Assembly: GCA_022605405.1 (NCBI GenBank)
Contig: JABYQQ010000006.1
Coordinates: 930,001 to 994,000, forward strand
DNA from: Earliella scabrosa
Lineage: Eukaryota > Basidiomycota > Agaricomycetes > Polyporales > Polyporaceae
DNA: 64,000 nt
Direction of reading: 5' to 3'
This document shows, one piece after another, positions 35,201-46,828 of the stretch; positions within the stretch are counted from its first letter, which is position 1; each line of letters opens with the position of its first letter. The notes under the pieces were generated by a model that saw only the letters and a list, made by a program, of their open reading frames with translations, did not search any database and was not told where the DNA came from. Position numbers and translations under genes: made by a program.

Positions 35201-36762
35201 TCCTTCTTGCTTATCGAGGAGCGCTTCCACCCGTGCTTATTTTGCGATGCCGCGGTGCCACACGATTGTCGGACAGAGATTCGGAGAGGGGGCAGAGTCA
35301 TGGATTGATATATAACCTGCTGTCCATCATTTACTTCAGCCGCTCAACAAAGTGTGGAGCAGAGCACATACCTGCTCGTCCTACTCACGCTGATGCACGA
35401 TGATGCAGCGAGCGGAGGTGTCGACAGTTCTCCGGGAAGCGGTGGGTCTATGTCTCCTGGCGACGAACAACTCGGTGCGATGCACCGGCGTCCGCGTCCC
35501 CTTGCAGAACGCTGGTTTGATCCACGATAGAACGGGACAGGCTCGGCGGCGTGGTGGACGTCTGTCAAGCTGATCATCATCATCATGAACCACGCAATGG
35601 AAGTGAAAGCACCTGCCGTTACATAACGCCTGAGACGTGACAGCGTGCGCCGGACCCGAAAGGCATCAAGAGAGCATCTCGACCACTGAAAAGTAAGTAG
35701 TATACGAAAGGCTCGTAGTGTGGTATAATGGTGCGATCTCGGCGGTTCGGAGTTGCTGACGTGCAGCTTCATAGGCTTCAGTACTACATGTACGTGCAGG
35801 TCCATCGAACCCAAAGATACATACCTATATTTCCGGCACCAGGGGAATGTGCCGTCAATGCGGTCCTCAGGAGGTTCGCTTTGATGGCACAGACGTCAGC
35901 GATCTCTAGTAACGGGCGGTGCACATCTACTCCAGCGCTGTTGGTACCACATTCTCGTGAGGTGCAGCATAACCTGTAAATGTCGATGATCAGTCTCTGC
36001 GGTCAGAGGGACACCCGTAGCGGACTAGCGGACAGTCGCGGAGCAGGACGCGCTGCTCAAACGCGAGCAGCTGCTGCCCAGCTTCGCTGAATGATCCCTA
36101 GTGTGATGCCCCTTTGGCCGCTCCCGTTCTGTTTGACAAGCCAATGCACCCGCGCAGCCAGCGACGGCAGGTAGCTGTATTCGGAAGGCACATAGGCGAA
36201 ATGGCCTACGACAAGAGAGTCTGACCACCAGGGGCTTGAGTTCGTTCTCAGGCTCGTTTGGGTGCGACATTTGTGCGACACACGCGCATGCGGCAGACAT
36301 ACGCCTCTGTGCATCCATGGCGATGATCACGCACGAGCGCGATAGCCGTGGCGAGTCGGGGTCGACGTTATTCGTCTTGCAGGATCTCACGGCGTGCTCG
36401 AGGATGAATGGCTGATGCATGCAGGCTCGCGATGCATGCAGGCTGGAGATGGCTGTCGTTTGGGCTGTCGGGGTGTGCGATCTGATGATGATATGTCGGC
36501 GTTGGCGGTTTGTCATGGACAATGTCTGTTCAGGGCGCGCGGTGCAGATCAACGTGTGAAAAAGTCTGGCGAGGGAGCGTTGCAAGGCTGGCGTTGCGTT
36601 AGAGACAAGACGGCCGGCGACCTTGGGCGCGTAGCCGAGCGCCAACGGCCGGGTTACCCCGTCGAGTAGACAACAAGATCGGCTCTATATAGCTCTCCTC
36701 CTCCTTGTCCTCTCTTTTGTCGCTCTCCCCGTCCCCGCCCATCTCTCTCTCATCCTCCCATC
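32291..36762. other. Gene-poor 4.5 kb stretch upstream of the MAP kinase
   Basis: No frame here has a recognisable domain, signal peptide or splice-supported continuation. The longest (349 codons, minus, 33804-34853) is Arg/Pro/Ser-rich and looks like a by-product of GC-rich DNA. The sequence contains a direct repeat GATGCATGCAGGCT at about 36414 and 36431, CGTTCAG repeats near 33152, and a TATA-like element at the MAPK end. It may be an extended regulatory region or hold unrecognised non-coding RNA. Confidence 0.45.
36686..36691 (+). promoter_or_regulatory. TATA box of the MAP kinase gene
   Basis: CTCTATATAGC lies 77 bp before the ATG and is followed by a pyrimidine-rich run (CTCTCCTCCTCC), typical of a fungal core promoter and start region. 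Confidence 0.5.
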
Positions 36763-38393
<1,631 letters not shown>

Positions 38394-39230
38394 TCATGAC
38401 GCGCGCACGCTCCCGAGACGCCCCCCCTCCCCCCTTCACGCCCGCTAATGTCACTTGTGCTCTCTTGTTTCAGTATACGTGCGTCGCCCTCGCCCTTCCC
38501 CCCTCCAACCTCTAGAGGCTCATTTCGACGTGCGCTCCTGTGCAGCTCGTTCCGCAGTCGAAAATGCACTTCGCCCACACGTCGCTCCGGATCCGCGTTG
38601 AAGTCGAGACTGTCACCTCCCCCTCCCCTCCCCATCCCCCTCCCCATCCCCCTCCCCATCCCCCGGCCGGTGCTGGGTCGCCGCTCGTTCCCGTCGTGCT
38701 CGTACCCTCCCGCTCGCGCTTGCGCTCGCTGCTGCTATGTCGTTTTTTTCTGCTTCACACATAACTAGGACTCGTTTGCGCGTCAGGTTGGCAGGCGTGG
38801 GCTGTTGGGAGGTTGGGGGGTTGGGGGTTGGGAGGTTGGCGTTGTGGTTTGCTGATAGAATAGTACTGGTTGGTTTCTGCTGTACGTTACCCTGCATGGC
38901 TTTGGCAAGCAAGCAAGACATTGAAGCAAAATGACGTGGGCGGAGAACACTACAGGACCGTAGGGCATCGGCCCGGCCGCCCGTCCGGCGCTAGTGTTAG
39001 CGCCATCCGTGAGTGCCTATGTTTCCTCCTCCACTCAGCACTGGCGATCTCATGTAGTACTTGCCAACTAGTGCTGGCTTGCAGTACATCGTTCGCGCTA
39101 TGGCTTCGAAGGGATCATGATGTCGCCACACCCTCCATATTCCCATGCGGCTGTGCTAGTTGAGGCGCTAAGGGGTGGCGGCATTAGTTTCTTGTCCAAC
39201 TACCACGCCGACCTACTACTAGTACATGTC
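38394..39230. other. Intergenic stretch with simple repeats
   Basis: Holds the MAPK 3' region and the unresolved 5' end of the DUF6535 gene. Low-complexity runs lie at about 38620-38663 (CCCCATCCCCCT units) and 38805-38840 (GGTTGGG units). Confidence 0.5.
38618..38664. repeat. C-rich microsatellite
   Basis: Tandem CCCCATCCCCCTC units of about 12 bp, repeated three to four times in the MAPK 3' flank. Confidence 0.8.
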
Positions 39231-39233
39231 TAG

Positions 39234-41603
39234 GTTCGTCGATCCCTCATCAATCCTACACGAGTCTCATTCCCGAAATTCACCCTAGCACTACATCTCG
39301 AGTATCAACCGATGAACCTTCTGGCGGCGTTGCGTACAACGTTGCGGCCCACGGCCCTGGAAACTGCAGTATAACATCGCCCGAGTCAGCCTCCAGCAAG
39401 GAATCAGAGAGCGTATCGACAACGCAACAGGACGATTGGAGATTCGCCACCCCTGAGGTGAGGTTCTAACTACGAGTACGCCCAGCTGGGTATTGAATTC
39501 GTGGCTATGACAGGAGCTACTGCGGGAGCTTCAGGACAAGTTCAGCGAGCAAGAGAAGGCGGAAGTCTGGTCAGATGCGGCCGAAGTCGTGAAGACCTAC
39601 TATGAGGAGCTTGTTCGACGATGGAAGGAGGAGATGGATACTCTTCTGGTCTATGTGTGTTCATCTCCTGCAATTGTTCGACATGATCCTGACGTCTCTC
39701 TGGATTGGGCAGGCAGGTTTATTTTCTGCCATTCTCACTGCGTTCATTGTGGAAGTTTTTGAGCTCCTGCAACCGCCAGCCACGGATCCGACCCTAGCTG
39801 TACTGCAGCAGATCTCCGCTCAACTGAACAGCTTCTCGGTCACACCGACGTTCGTCAATTCCACACAGCCCAACCTGTCACTTGACGGGACACGTCCCTC
39901 ATTTCGCGCACCACAGTCCGCTATATGGATCAACTCGCTCTGGTTCTTGAGCCTGGTTTGCAGTCTGGCCTGTGCCTCCCTCGCGCTCATTGTGAAGCAA
40001 TGGCTCCAAGAAGCCACTGTCGGGCTATCAGGCAAATCTCGTGATAGCGCGCGACTCCGCCAATATCGGCTCAACGGTCTCATCAATTGGCGGGTTGGGA
40101 CTATCGCCGCCGCCCTTCCCGTTATTCTACAGGTCTCCCTCTTCCTGTTCTTATCCGGCCTCATCATCCTCCTTTGCACCGTTGATCGCACCGTGGCTGT
40201 CGTTACAACCTCTCTCATCACCGTCCTATTCGCATTCATGATCACCGTGACTATCCTTCCCGTCTTCAAATGGGAATGCAGCTATCGGTCACTTCAATCA
40301 TTTGCCATCTACGTCGTCATACGCTTTGCATACAACACCATCCGGAAAGCTCTGAATCGATCTATTAGGATCCTCCAGGAGTCTTATGGCAAAATGATGG
40401 GACGAGCGGATACCACGACTCCAATCTACCGGTTCTCAGTCTGGTTTCACTACCGCGTTCGAGAGATGCCTACATGGCACGGACGCGATCTCTACACGAT
40501 CACGCAGAGCAAAGGCATTCTGGACCGTTGTATCGCCACGACAGCGTATTCGACGACCCTGTCGACCACCTTCCTGGATCGACTACACATCATCATGTCA
40601 GACCTTCCCCGCTCACAACTCTATCCCGCCTTGCAAGATATATGGATGACGTGCGAGAAACACTGGGGAGGCGCATTTGGCCCAGGACACCTTTACTGGT
40701 ACCAAAATTACCGGCGAGCGGAGTTCTCCGTGTTGTATGCCATTCGCCACATGCTAGCAGTCCCAGCGAGCGAGCGAGATGATAATTGGAATCGCAGTAC
40801 CAAATCCATTCTGGACAAGCTGGTGTCCGACCTACAGGGTCCAGATGGATGCTCATCCGAGCTGTTCATATCTACGATCGGTCCTCTTGCTATGGACAAC
40901 ACCCATTTGGCTTGGGCTGCGAGCTCTGTAGTCACATCACATTGGAGCTTTGCTCAAGCGGGTGCTGTACCTTCCACGGCATCGTATGCGATGGTGCGCA
41001 GTGGTGAGTGTACCATACTCTGGAATTGGGCTTCACTGTTAACAAGACTCTTCAGTGCTCGCGGTATGCGACTGGAGGGTAACGCACTGGGAACTTGAGG
41101 AATACACCTTCGAAAACCTGTTGGTATGGTTTAGAGCGGGTCTCTCAATAATCCGTTGCATCTCCGGAGCAACCTCTAACAGTGACCTCTCTCCCCATCA
41201 AACCGACACCATCTACCGCCTCGCACGAGCCGCGCTGTCGAACTTCCAAGACCTGCTTGCCAAACAAACTTGGATCGGTCTTGAACCCGACGAGTCCGAG
41301 CTTAAACACGGACGGCGGAATCTGTGGCCAGGGGTCTTTCCACATCGCTTGTCAGGTCTGCTCGTCACATGGATTCTGGAACCCCTCACAGAACTATACG
41401 AGAACGACCACATTCCGGTAGACCAGGCGGTTCCGGAGACTCTCGTCTCAACATTGGAGGAAGCATGGTCTACGGTTCGCCGCAAGTTTCCATCTCCCCT
41501 GGACTTGGACACTATCAGCACCTTCTACGTGCGTACCAGTTTACCGGATATGGCACCGGCATTTGAAGCTTTACGTCGTGCTGCCCATCAAGCTCGGGTG
41601 TAA
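39234..41603 (+). CDS. DUF6535 transmembrane protein (5' end unresolved)
   Basis: Four exons are supported: one ending at 39457, then 39514-39654, 39713-41003 and 41056-41603; the last three add up in frame. Before the first intron the frame reads QQDDWRFATPE. The second gives ELVRRWKEEMDTLLVY, spliced to AGLFSAILTAFIVEVFELLQP, which is the DUF6535 signature (W-x5-DxLLxF/Y-AGLFSAxLTAF). Membrane segments occur at AGLFSAILTAF, NSLWFLSLVCSLACASLALI, LPVILQVSLFLFLSGLIILL and VVTTSLITVLFAFMITVTI. After them comes a long cytosolic part. No in-frame ATG was found in the first exon, so another upstream exon is likely. The family is large and uncharacterised in Agaricomycetes. Confidence 0.8.
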
Positions 41604-41830
41604 CGAGGTATGTACCATCCCTATTGCGTATCCTGCTGAGGAGGCTGAAATGTATACACGACATTGAGGCGTACTAGGATATTATTGCCGCGGTTGCTTC
41701 TCTCGTCGATCTTTCTAAAGGCTTGTCTGAATACATCCAGACTTATTAGCGGATGGACGAGACTGTGGGGCATCGTCATTTTATGAACGTCGAAAATGAG
41801 AACAATGCATACTTGATGCCCACGGACGCT
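41604..41830. other. Short intergenic stretch
   Basis: Common 3' region of the DUF6535 gene and HET protein 2 (convergent). Nothing else seen. Confidence 0.5.
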
Positions 41831-43869
41831 TCAACTACTGTATGACTGGTATAGCACTCTTCCGGTCGCTCTGTGCCACCGCTTGAACGCGAAGTCCACA
41901 ACGTACGTCGCAACGGGGTTGAGCGGGCAAGGTGTCAAGACCAACGTAATCTCGACCGCGACAGCCCACTCCGCCGCATCGAACGGCGTAAAGCTGCGCC
42001 GCCCGTCAGCCCAGTCATCGACATGGTCTGTCGTGCAATCGTGAGAGACTCCTGATCCCGACGCGTTGCTGCTAGCTTGCGACGCTACGGAAATCCTGGC
42101 CCATCGCGGCCCATTATCCTCGGGGACCTGAGGCTCAAGCGGGGTCTGTGTGTGAGGCTCTCCCGGCGTCGTCTCGAGGGATAGCATAGGGGGTGAGTTC
42201 GGGCGCCTCGAGCTCGCAGCCGTACAGCGACCGAAATGAATCTCGATGTCGTGAAACCCCAACCAATGTCGGTTGAAGATTGTGAGCTTCGCAGGAGGAT
42301 TGCCGCGCCAAGGGAACCGCATGTTCTTCGGCAACGAGACCTTGAAGCCTGCCTTCTTGAGTTCGTCCAGCAGGCGCTGCGGGATGCGGAACGGGGTCGT
42401 TCGGCCTCGATTCATAAGGAGATGCGTGGTTGGCCGTGCAAGAGGAATGTGCGTGAGATATATGCTTCTCCATGTGATCGTACTGGGTTCTAGAGCCCCA
42501 ACAGCGCTGAGATAGATGAGCCGCCATGGGAGAGCGCCGTCGAAGATGCAGGGATGATAGAGAGGGCGCGTGGGGTCTGCAGCGTGGTCACATGGGCCCA
42601 GTAGGAGGCCCAGTGGTCGTCCCCCTTGGGAGGAGAACAGAATGGCGATGAACAGGCCGTCAATCTCGACGACGGGTATGTGGGCGTGGACGCCGTAGGA
42701 GGTCACGTTAAAGGTGGGGATCCCGGTCACCGCGGGAGCCAGATGCGATGCAGATGCGACCACGGATGGCAGCTTAGTCGAAGAAACCTATGTGAGTCTT
42801 CTGAAAAATATGTGCCTGGACACCGTATGGGAGAGCCATCATAGCCGTCGTAGGATGTGAGGCATGCTCTACAGGCGATGATCGGGCGGACCAGAACTCG
42901 TCTTCGCCTGGCTGCAATGAACGTGTTAGTATCGTGCCGGGAAGGCTATGAAGCTCGCACCTGGATAGCTTCCATGGTATGCGCATCAAAGTCGATGCTG
43001 CGACTTTCTTTGAAATGACCAGGAGAAGGCGCAAACAAGTACATCTCGTGGCGATCAAGACGATCCCATGGATCAATGGTTCGGGGGAGAGAATCGAGCA
43101 CTTCGCCCCACGCGAAGAGCGAGGTGTCTATCGTTCTCTTCATGATCTCCTCCTGAAGCCGTTGAAACGCTTGTGTCCCTTCGCCGTAGAGCGTCGGCAT
43201 GTTCACTTCAAATATACCCATAAGACAATAGGCCTCATCCTCGGGACGAGTTGTTTGCCGATTTGATGCCCAAGACATACGTCGCGCAATGCTGATGTCC
43301 CGTACCTCTTCCTCCAATGTCAAGACTGTAGTTGGGATCCAGGTGATTTGTTCGAGAAGCCCGGCTAGATCTGCCTTGGTACTCAAGACCTCCCATGTTG
43401 CTGAGAGGAAGACGACGTGGTCGGGTGCAATGAGCTCCTGTAAAGTCCAACCCCGGGTGAACCACCGACTTTGACGGAAGGCGGAGTCGACTTCGTCCAA
43501 CGCGCAATCGCTGGGAACGTCGCGCATGTATGCGAAACAGACTTCCGCCAAGGCGTAGTATGTATACATGGAGTTGATCGCCTCAGAAAGCTCTGCGCTG
43601 CTCGTTTTATCGATGCAGCAAGTGTCGTTCCATATCCAGTCGTAACCGTGGCGCTCCGCAAGAATGCACGACTCCCTAACTTTCGGAGATGCAACGTCGC
43701 GAGGGTTCGTGTCCGTTCCTTCGCACTGGATGCGATTTCTCTGCGTTTCCTGGAAGGTCTGCTCCTTTAAATCCCAGACGTGCGATAGAATGGCGTAAAC
43801 CTGTTGCCTAGCCATCTCCACGGTAGGGAAGAATGCCAACTCGGCGCGCTTTGTGCTGAGCAGCCACAT
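41831..43869 (-). CDS. HET-domain protein 2
   Basis: Exon 1 (43869-42961) encodes MWLLSTKRAELAFFP, then the HET core: VYAILSHVWDLKEQTFQ, DWIWNDTCCIDKTSSAELSEAINSMY, WFTRGWTLQELIAP, and SIARRMSWASNRQTTRPEDEAYCLMGIFEVNMPTLYGEG. Exon 2 starts at 42911. The join to the long last exon is unclear. Reading on gives a stop at 42774 after about 348 residues. A 49-nt intron with a weak GTCCAG donor (42773-42821), or a 34-nt alternative, restores a 646-residue protein, close to HET 1 and 3. The last exon (from 42772) carries MLSLETTPGE and ends at 41831. An intron in the 5' UTR (acceptor TTACAG) probably precedes the ATG; a further ATG at 43971 is in frame but less likely. Confidence 0.75.
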
Positions 43870-44436
43870 TCTCTGAGTATGTATCTGTAAGCAACAGCAA
43901 CTGGTTGGAAAGTCGTTGAAGCGTACCACGAAGGTGTTCAAGGACTCGATTCTTTGATTGATCTTGCCCACAGCGAACGCTCTAGCTTCAGCTAGGCAAC
44001 ATGTTGGACTTCAACGTTCAACTCTATACCGGATCCCGGATGACACGATGTCGAGAAGTTCGTGGCGGTGCATGGCTTAGTCATCACCGAGTTTGGTAGC
44101 CATTTCAAACAACGAGCGCTAGCAGGTCCCGCTGGTTCCACTGTTTGCCTCAGGCCTCAAATCGCTGAACAGAGCTTCACTGCACGTTGGCCCTAGCTGA
44201 GTCTACTTGGGGGTCCATAGCTAGCGCGCGTATGTGAGACTCCCGAGGCCTGAGTCTCGACTGTCAGAAGTGCTCTCGCACTTCAAACTCTCACGCTATC
44301 ACCGATCTGTCGCCTCGGCTCTCGACCAGCAACCCTGTTCTTCACTCAGGGCACAGGACTAGTGAACGCTACTAAGTACGTATGGAGATACATGTTACTT
44401 TATGAGACATAATCGATTACAACAATATCTTGCCAG
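43870..44436. promoter_or_regulatory. Shared region between divergent HET genes 2 and 3
   Basis: The start codons of HET 2 (minus) and HET 3 (plus) are 567 bp apart, so both promoters must lie here. No particular sites were identified. Confidence 0.5.
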
Positions 44437-46584
44437 ATGCGACTGCTGGACACACATACGCTGGAGTTCCATTGGATCTATAGCCCGAAGGATGAGCTGT
44501 ATGTGATTTTATCGCATGTTTGGAACAGAGAGGGAGAGCAGACACTACAAGTGAGTATATCAGACTCTGTGTGCCCCTTCTAATATTTTACACGAGAGAT
44601 TGTATAGGACATCCAAAGGGTTTCCGCGGATAGTCTTCGCGAGGTCGAGACCGGTTCATCCAATCCTGCACAACGGGGCACTGTCCATCCGGCGTGCACA
44701 GACGAGCGGGTGTCTGCCAAGATACGAGACTTCTGTGCTGTTGCACGGGCTAGTGGCTATCGCTATGCATGGATCGACACGTGTTGTATCGACAAGGCCA
44801 GCAGCGCGGAGCTGTCCGAGGCGATCAACTCGATGTACGAGTGGTACTCCCTCGCTGACATCTGTTATGCCTATCTCCACGATGTCAGCTATGATGAAGA
44901 CCCGTACGCTCTCAACTCCGCCTTCCAGAGGAGCGAGTGGTTTACGAGGGGCTGGACACTGCAGGAGTTGATCGCTCCCGCCCAGGTAGCATTCTTCTCC
45001 AAGGACTGGCGAGCACTGGACTCGAAACATGGCTTGGCGCCCCTCATCGCTGAGATCACAGGAGTCGACGAAGACGTCCTAGTCCACGAGAAGCGCCTCG
45101 ACTCCGTGAGCGTAGCCAGACGGATGTCCTGGGCGGCGAAGCGCAAGACAACCAGAGTCGAGGACGCAGCGTACTCCCTGATGGGGCTCTTCGGCATCAA
45201 CATGCCCACGATCTATGGCGAAGGTCGAAAGGCCTTCGTGCGGCTTCAGGAGGAAATTCTGAAGCGGATCCCGGACCAGAGCATCTTTGCATGGGGATGT
45301 GCCGCCTACGAGAATCTCGCGGCGGACTCGACTATCTACGTGCCTGAGGACGACAGCAGGGACGCGTTATTCGCGCCGGACCCCGCATCTTTCAGACATT
45401 CACACATTTTCTCGCCTATCACCGTCAAAGCTCTCGGAGAACTCATTGGCTGCGACTCATTGGATCTTCCTGACCACTCCGTCACGGCTTACGGAATACG
45501 GCTGCGACTTCCTCTGCTCTCACACGATCATCTACTCCTGTTCGGCAATAATCTCATTGCGGTTGCCCAGCAGTCACCACAATCTCCCTACGTACTCGCG
45601 CTTCTTGCGTGCGTGGACGATGAAGGCAACTTGGTGTCCCTCGTTCTCTGCCCCAGCTCAGCAGAGAATTGCCAGTACCATGTCACGAAGGTGCAACTGA
45701 CCACCAGATACACCGTACTGAGGTGCCGAGCGATCAGCCTGTCAAAGACACAGATTCGTGTCCTCGCGGGGCGGCTCAGCGCAGAACAGACCGACGTTGT
45801 AGCGGACATCTACATCTGTCACCCAGGGCGGGATCCGCGCGCCATGTTCCTGTGGGGCTTTGACGACGCATCATACCGGATCTTTCTTCCTCCTTGGACC
45901 GTGTCGCATATCGAGAAAACAGGGTTCAGTACAGCGAATCCCCCTACCCGGAGCGATCCTATCGTGTTGGGCGGCCGCACGTCCATTCCTTGGGAGCGCT
46001 CCCTTGCCCTTGCATTCAAACAACACGACTCTCGTCACATCCTTCTCTCCAATACCGTCCGTGATAGGGCCGTCCTCATTCACATTGTATTCTGCCATAG
46101 CGCTCAACGCCTTTACATTGACGTCGACGTCCTGTCCGACCTCGGGGCAGGCGTCACGGACCATTGCGCATTCGGTCCGGAGTGGTGCCGTGCCGAACTG
46201 GAAGCCCGTCGTATCCCATATTCCACGTCCAGCTACCCTCAGCTCTCGTCCGCGCTACAGCTGCTCACTCCCTGCCAGAGGTGGCAGCACCGTCATCCGC
46301 TAGACACCTCCGGGATAACGAACTACGTCATGCTGGATGACTTCGGGGTGTTTGCATTTAGGCTAAAGAATTGGAGACGCGACCCCGGATCCCCCACGGC
46401 GTCCGTGCTCTACGCCCTCGAGATCACTCTAGAGCTCGAGTCCGCTGGTGAGAACCCTACCCTTCCTGTCGTGGCAGAAAGCCATTCTACTACCGTTGAG
46501 CGAGTCTCAAACTCGAGGGAGCGTGCGGACTCCGATGAGTCTGACGATGCACCCCTCAGAGAGCAGAAGCGAAGGAGGGTCTGA
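44437..46584 (+). CDS. HET-domain protein 3
   Basis: Two exons (44437-44550, 44608-46584), 696 residues. MRLLDTHTLEFHWIYSP is the conserved opening of this HET subgroup. LYVILSHVWNREGEQTLQ is spliced to DIQRVSAD. The HET core continues YRYAWIDTCCIDKASSAELSEAINSMYEWY, YAYLHDV and WFTRGWTLQELIAP. The follow-on region is SVARRMSWAAKRKTTRVEDAAYSLMGLFGINMPTIYGEG. The C-terminal half carries SPYVLALLACVDDEGNLVSLVL, shared in outline with the other paralogues. It ends in a basic tail, REQKRRRV, which could act as a nuclear signal. It is closest to HET 1 and divergent from HET 2. The role is inferred as non-self recognition or defence from the family alone. Confidence 0.9.
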
Positions 46585-46828
46585 AGATGAACGCTAGGAT
46601 ACGGGACACTGGTACGTATGATCCAGGACTCTGACAATAGGGAGTGCCATTGTGGTTATTGAAATCTCATCAATTCGTCGGACGGTAGAAACCCTGTTCG
46701 ATGTTCGCAATGATTATCTGATAACTAGGCCGACTAACCACAGTGTGTACAGTATTTGTTCTTGACAGTACAGAGAGAATATAGACCCAAACAAGAGAAC
46801 CCTGCAAATGCTTATAAAGTAGAGCCCT

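Noticed and set aside
35715..35760. tRNA-like signals (GTGGTATAATGGT followed by GGTTCGGAG)
   Set aside because: The A- and B-box-like parts are only about 25 bases apart and the stems cannot pair, so no tRNA fold is possible.
38618..38664. C-rich tandem repeat as a possible CRISPR or satellite array
   Set aside because: Only three to four short units without spacers, in a eukaryotic 3' flank; it is an ordinary microsatellite.
43870..43971. Upstream in-frame ATG of HET protein 2
   Set aside because: The added residues do not resemble the family start, and a good GT-AG 5'-UTR intron covers most of the stretch.
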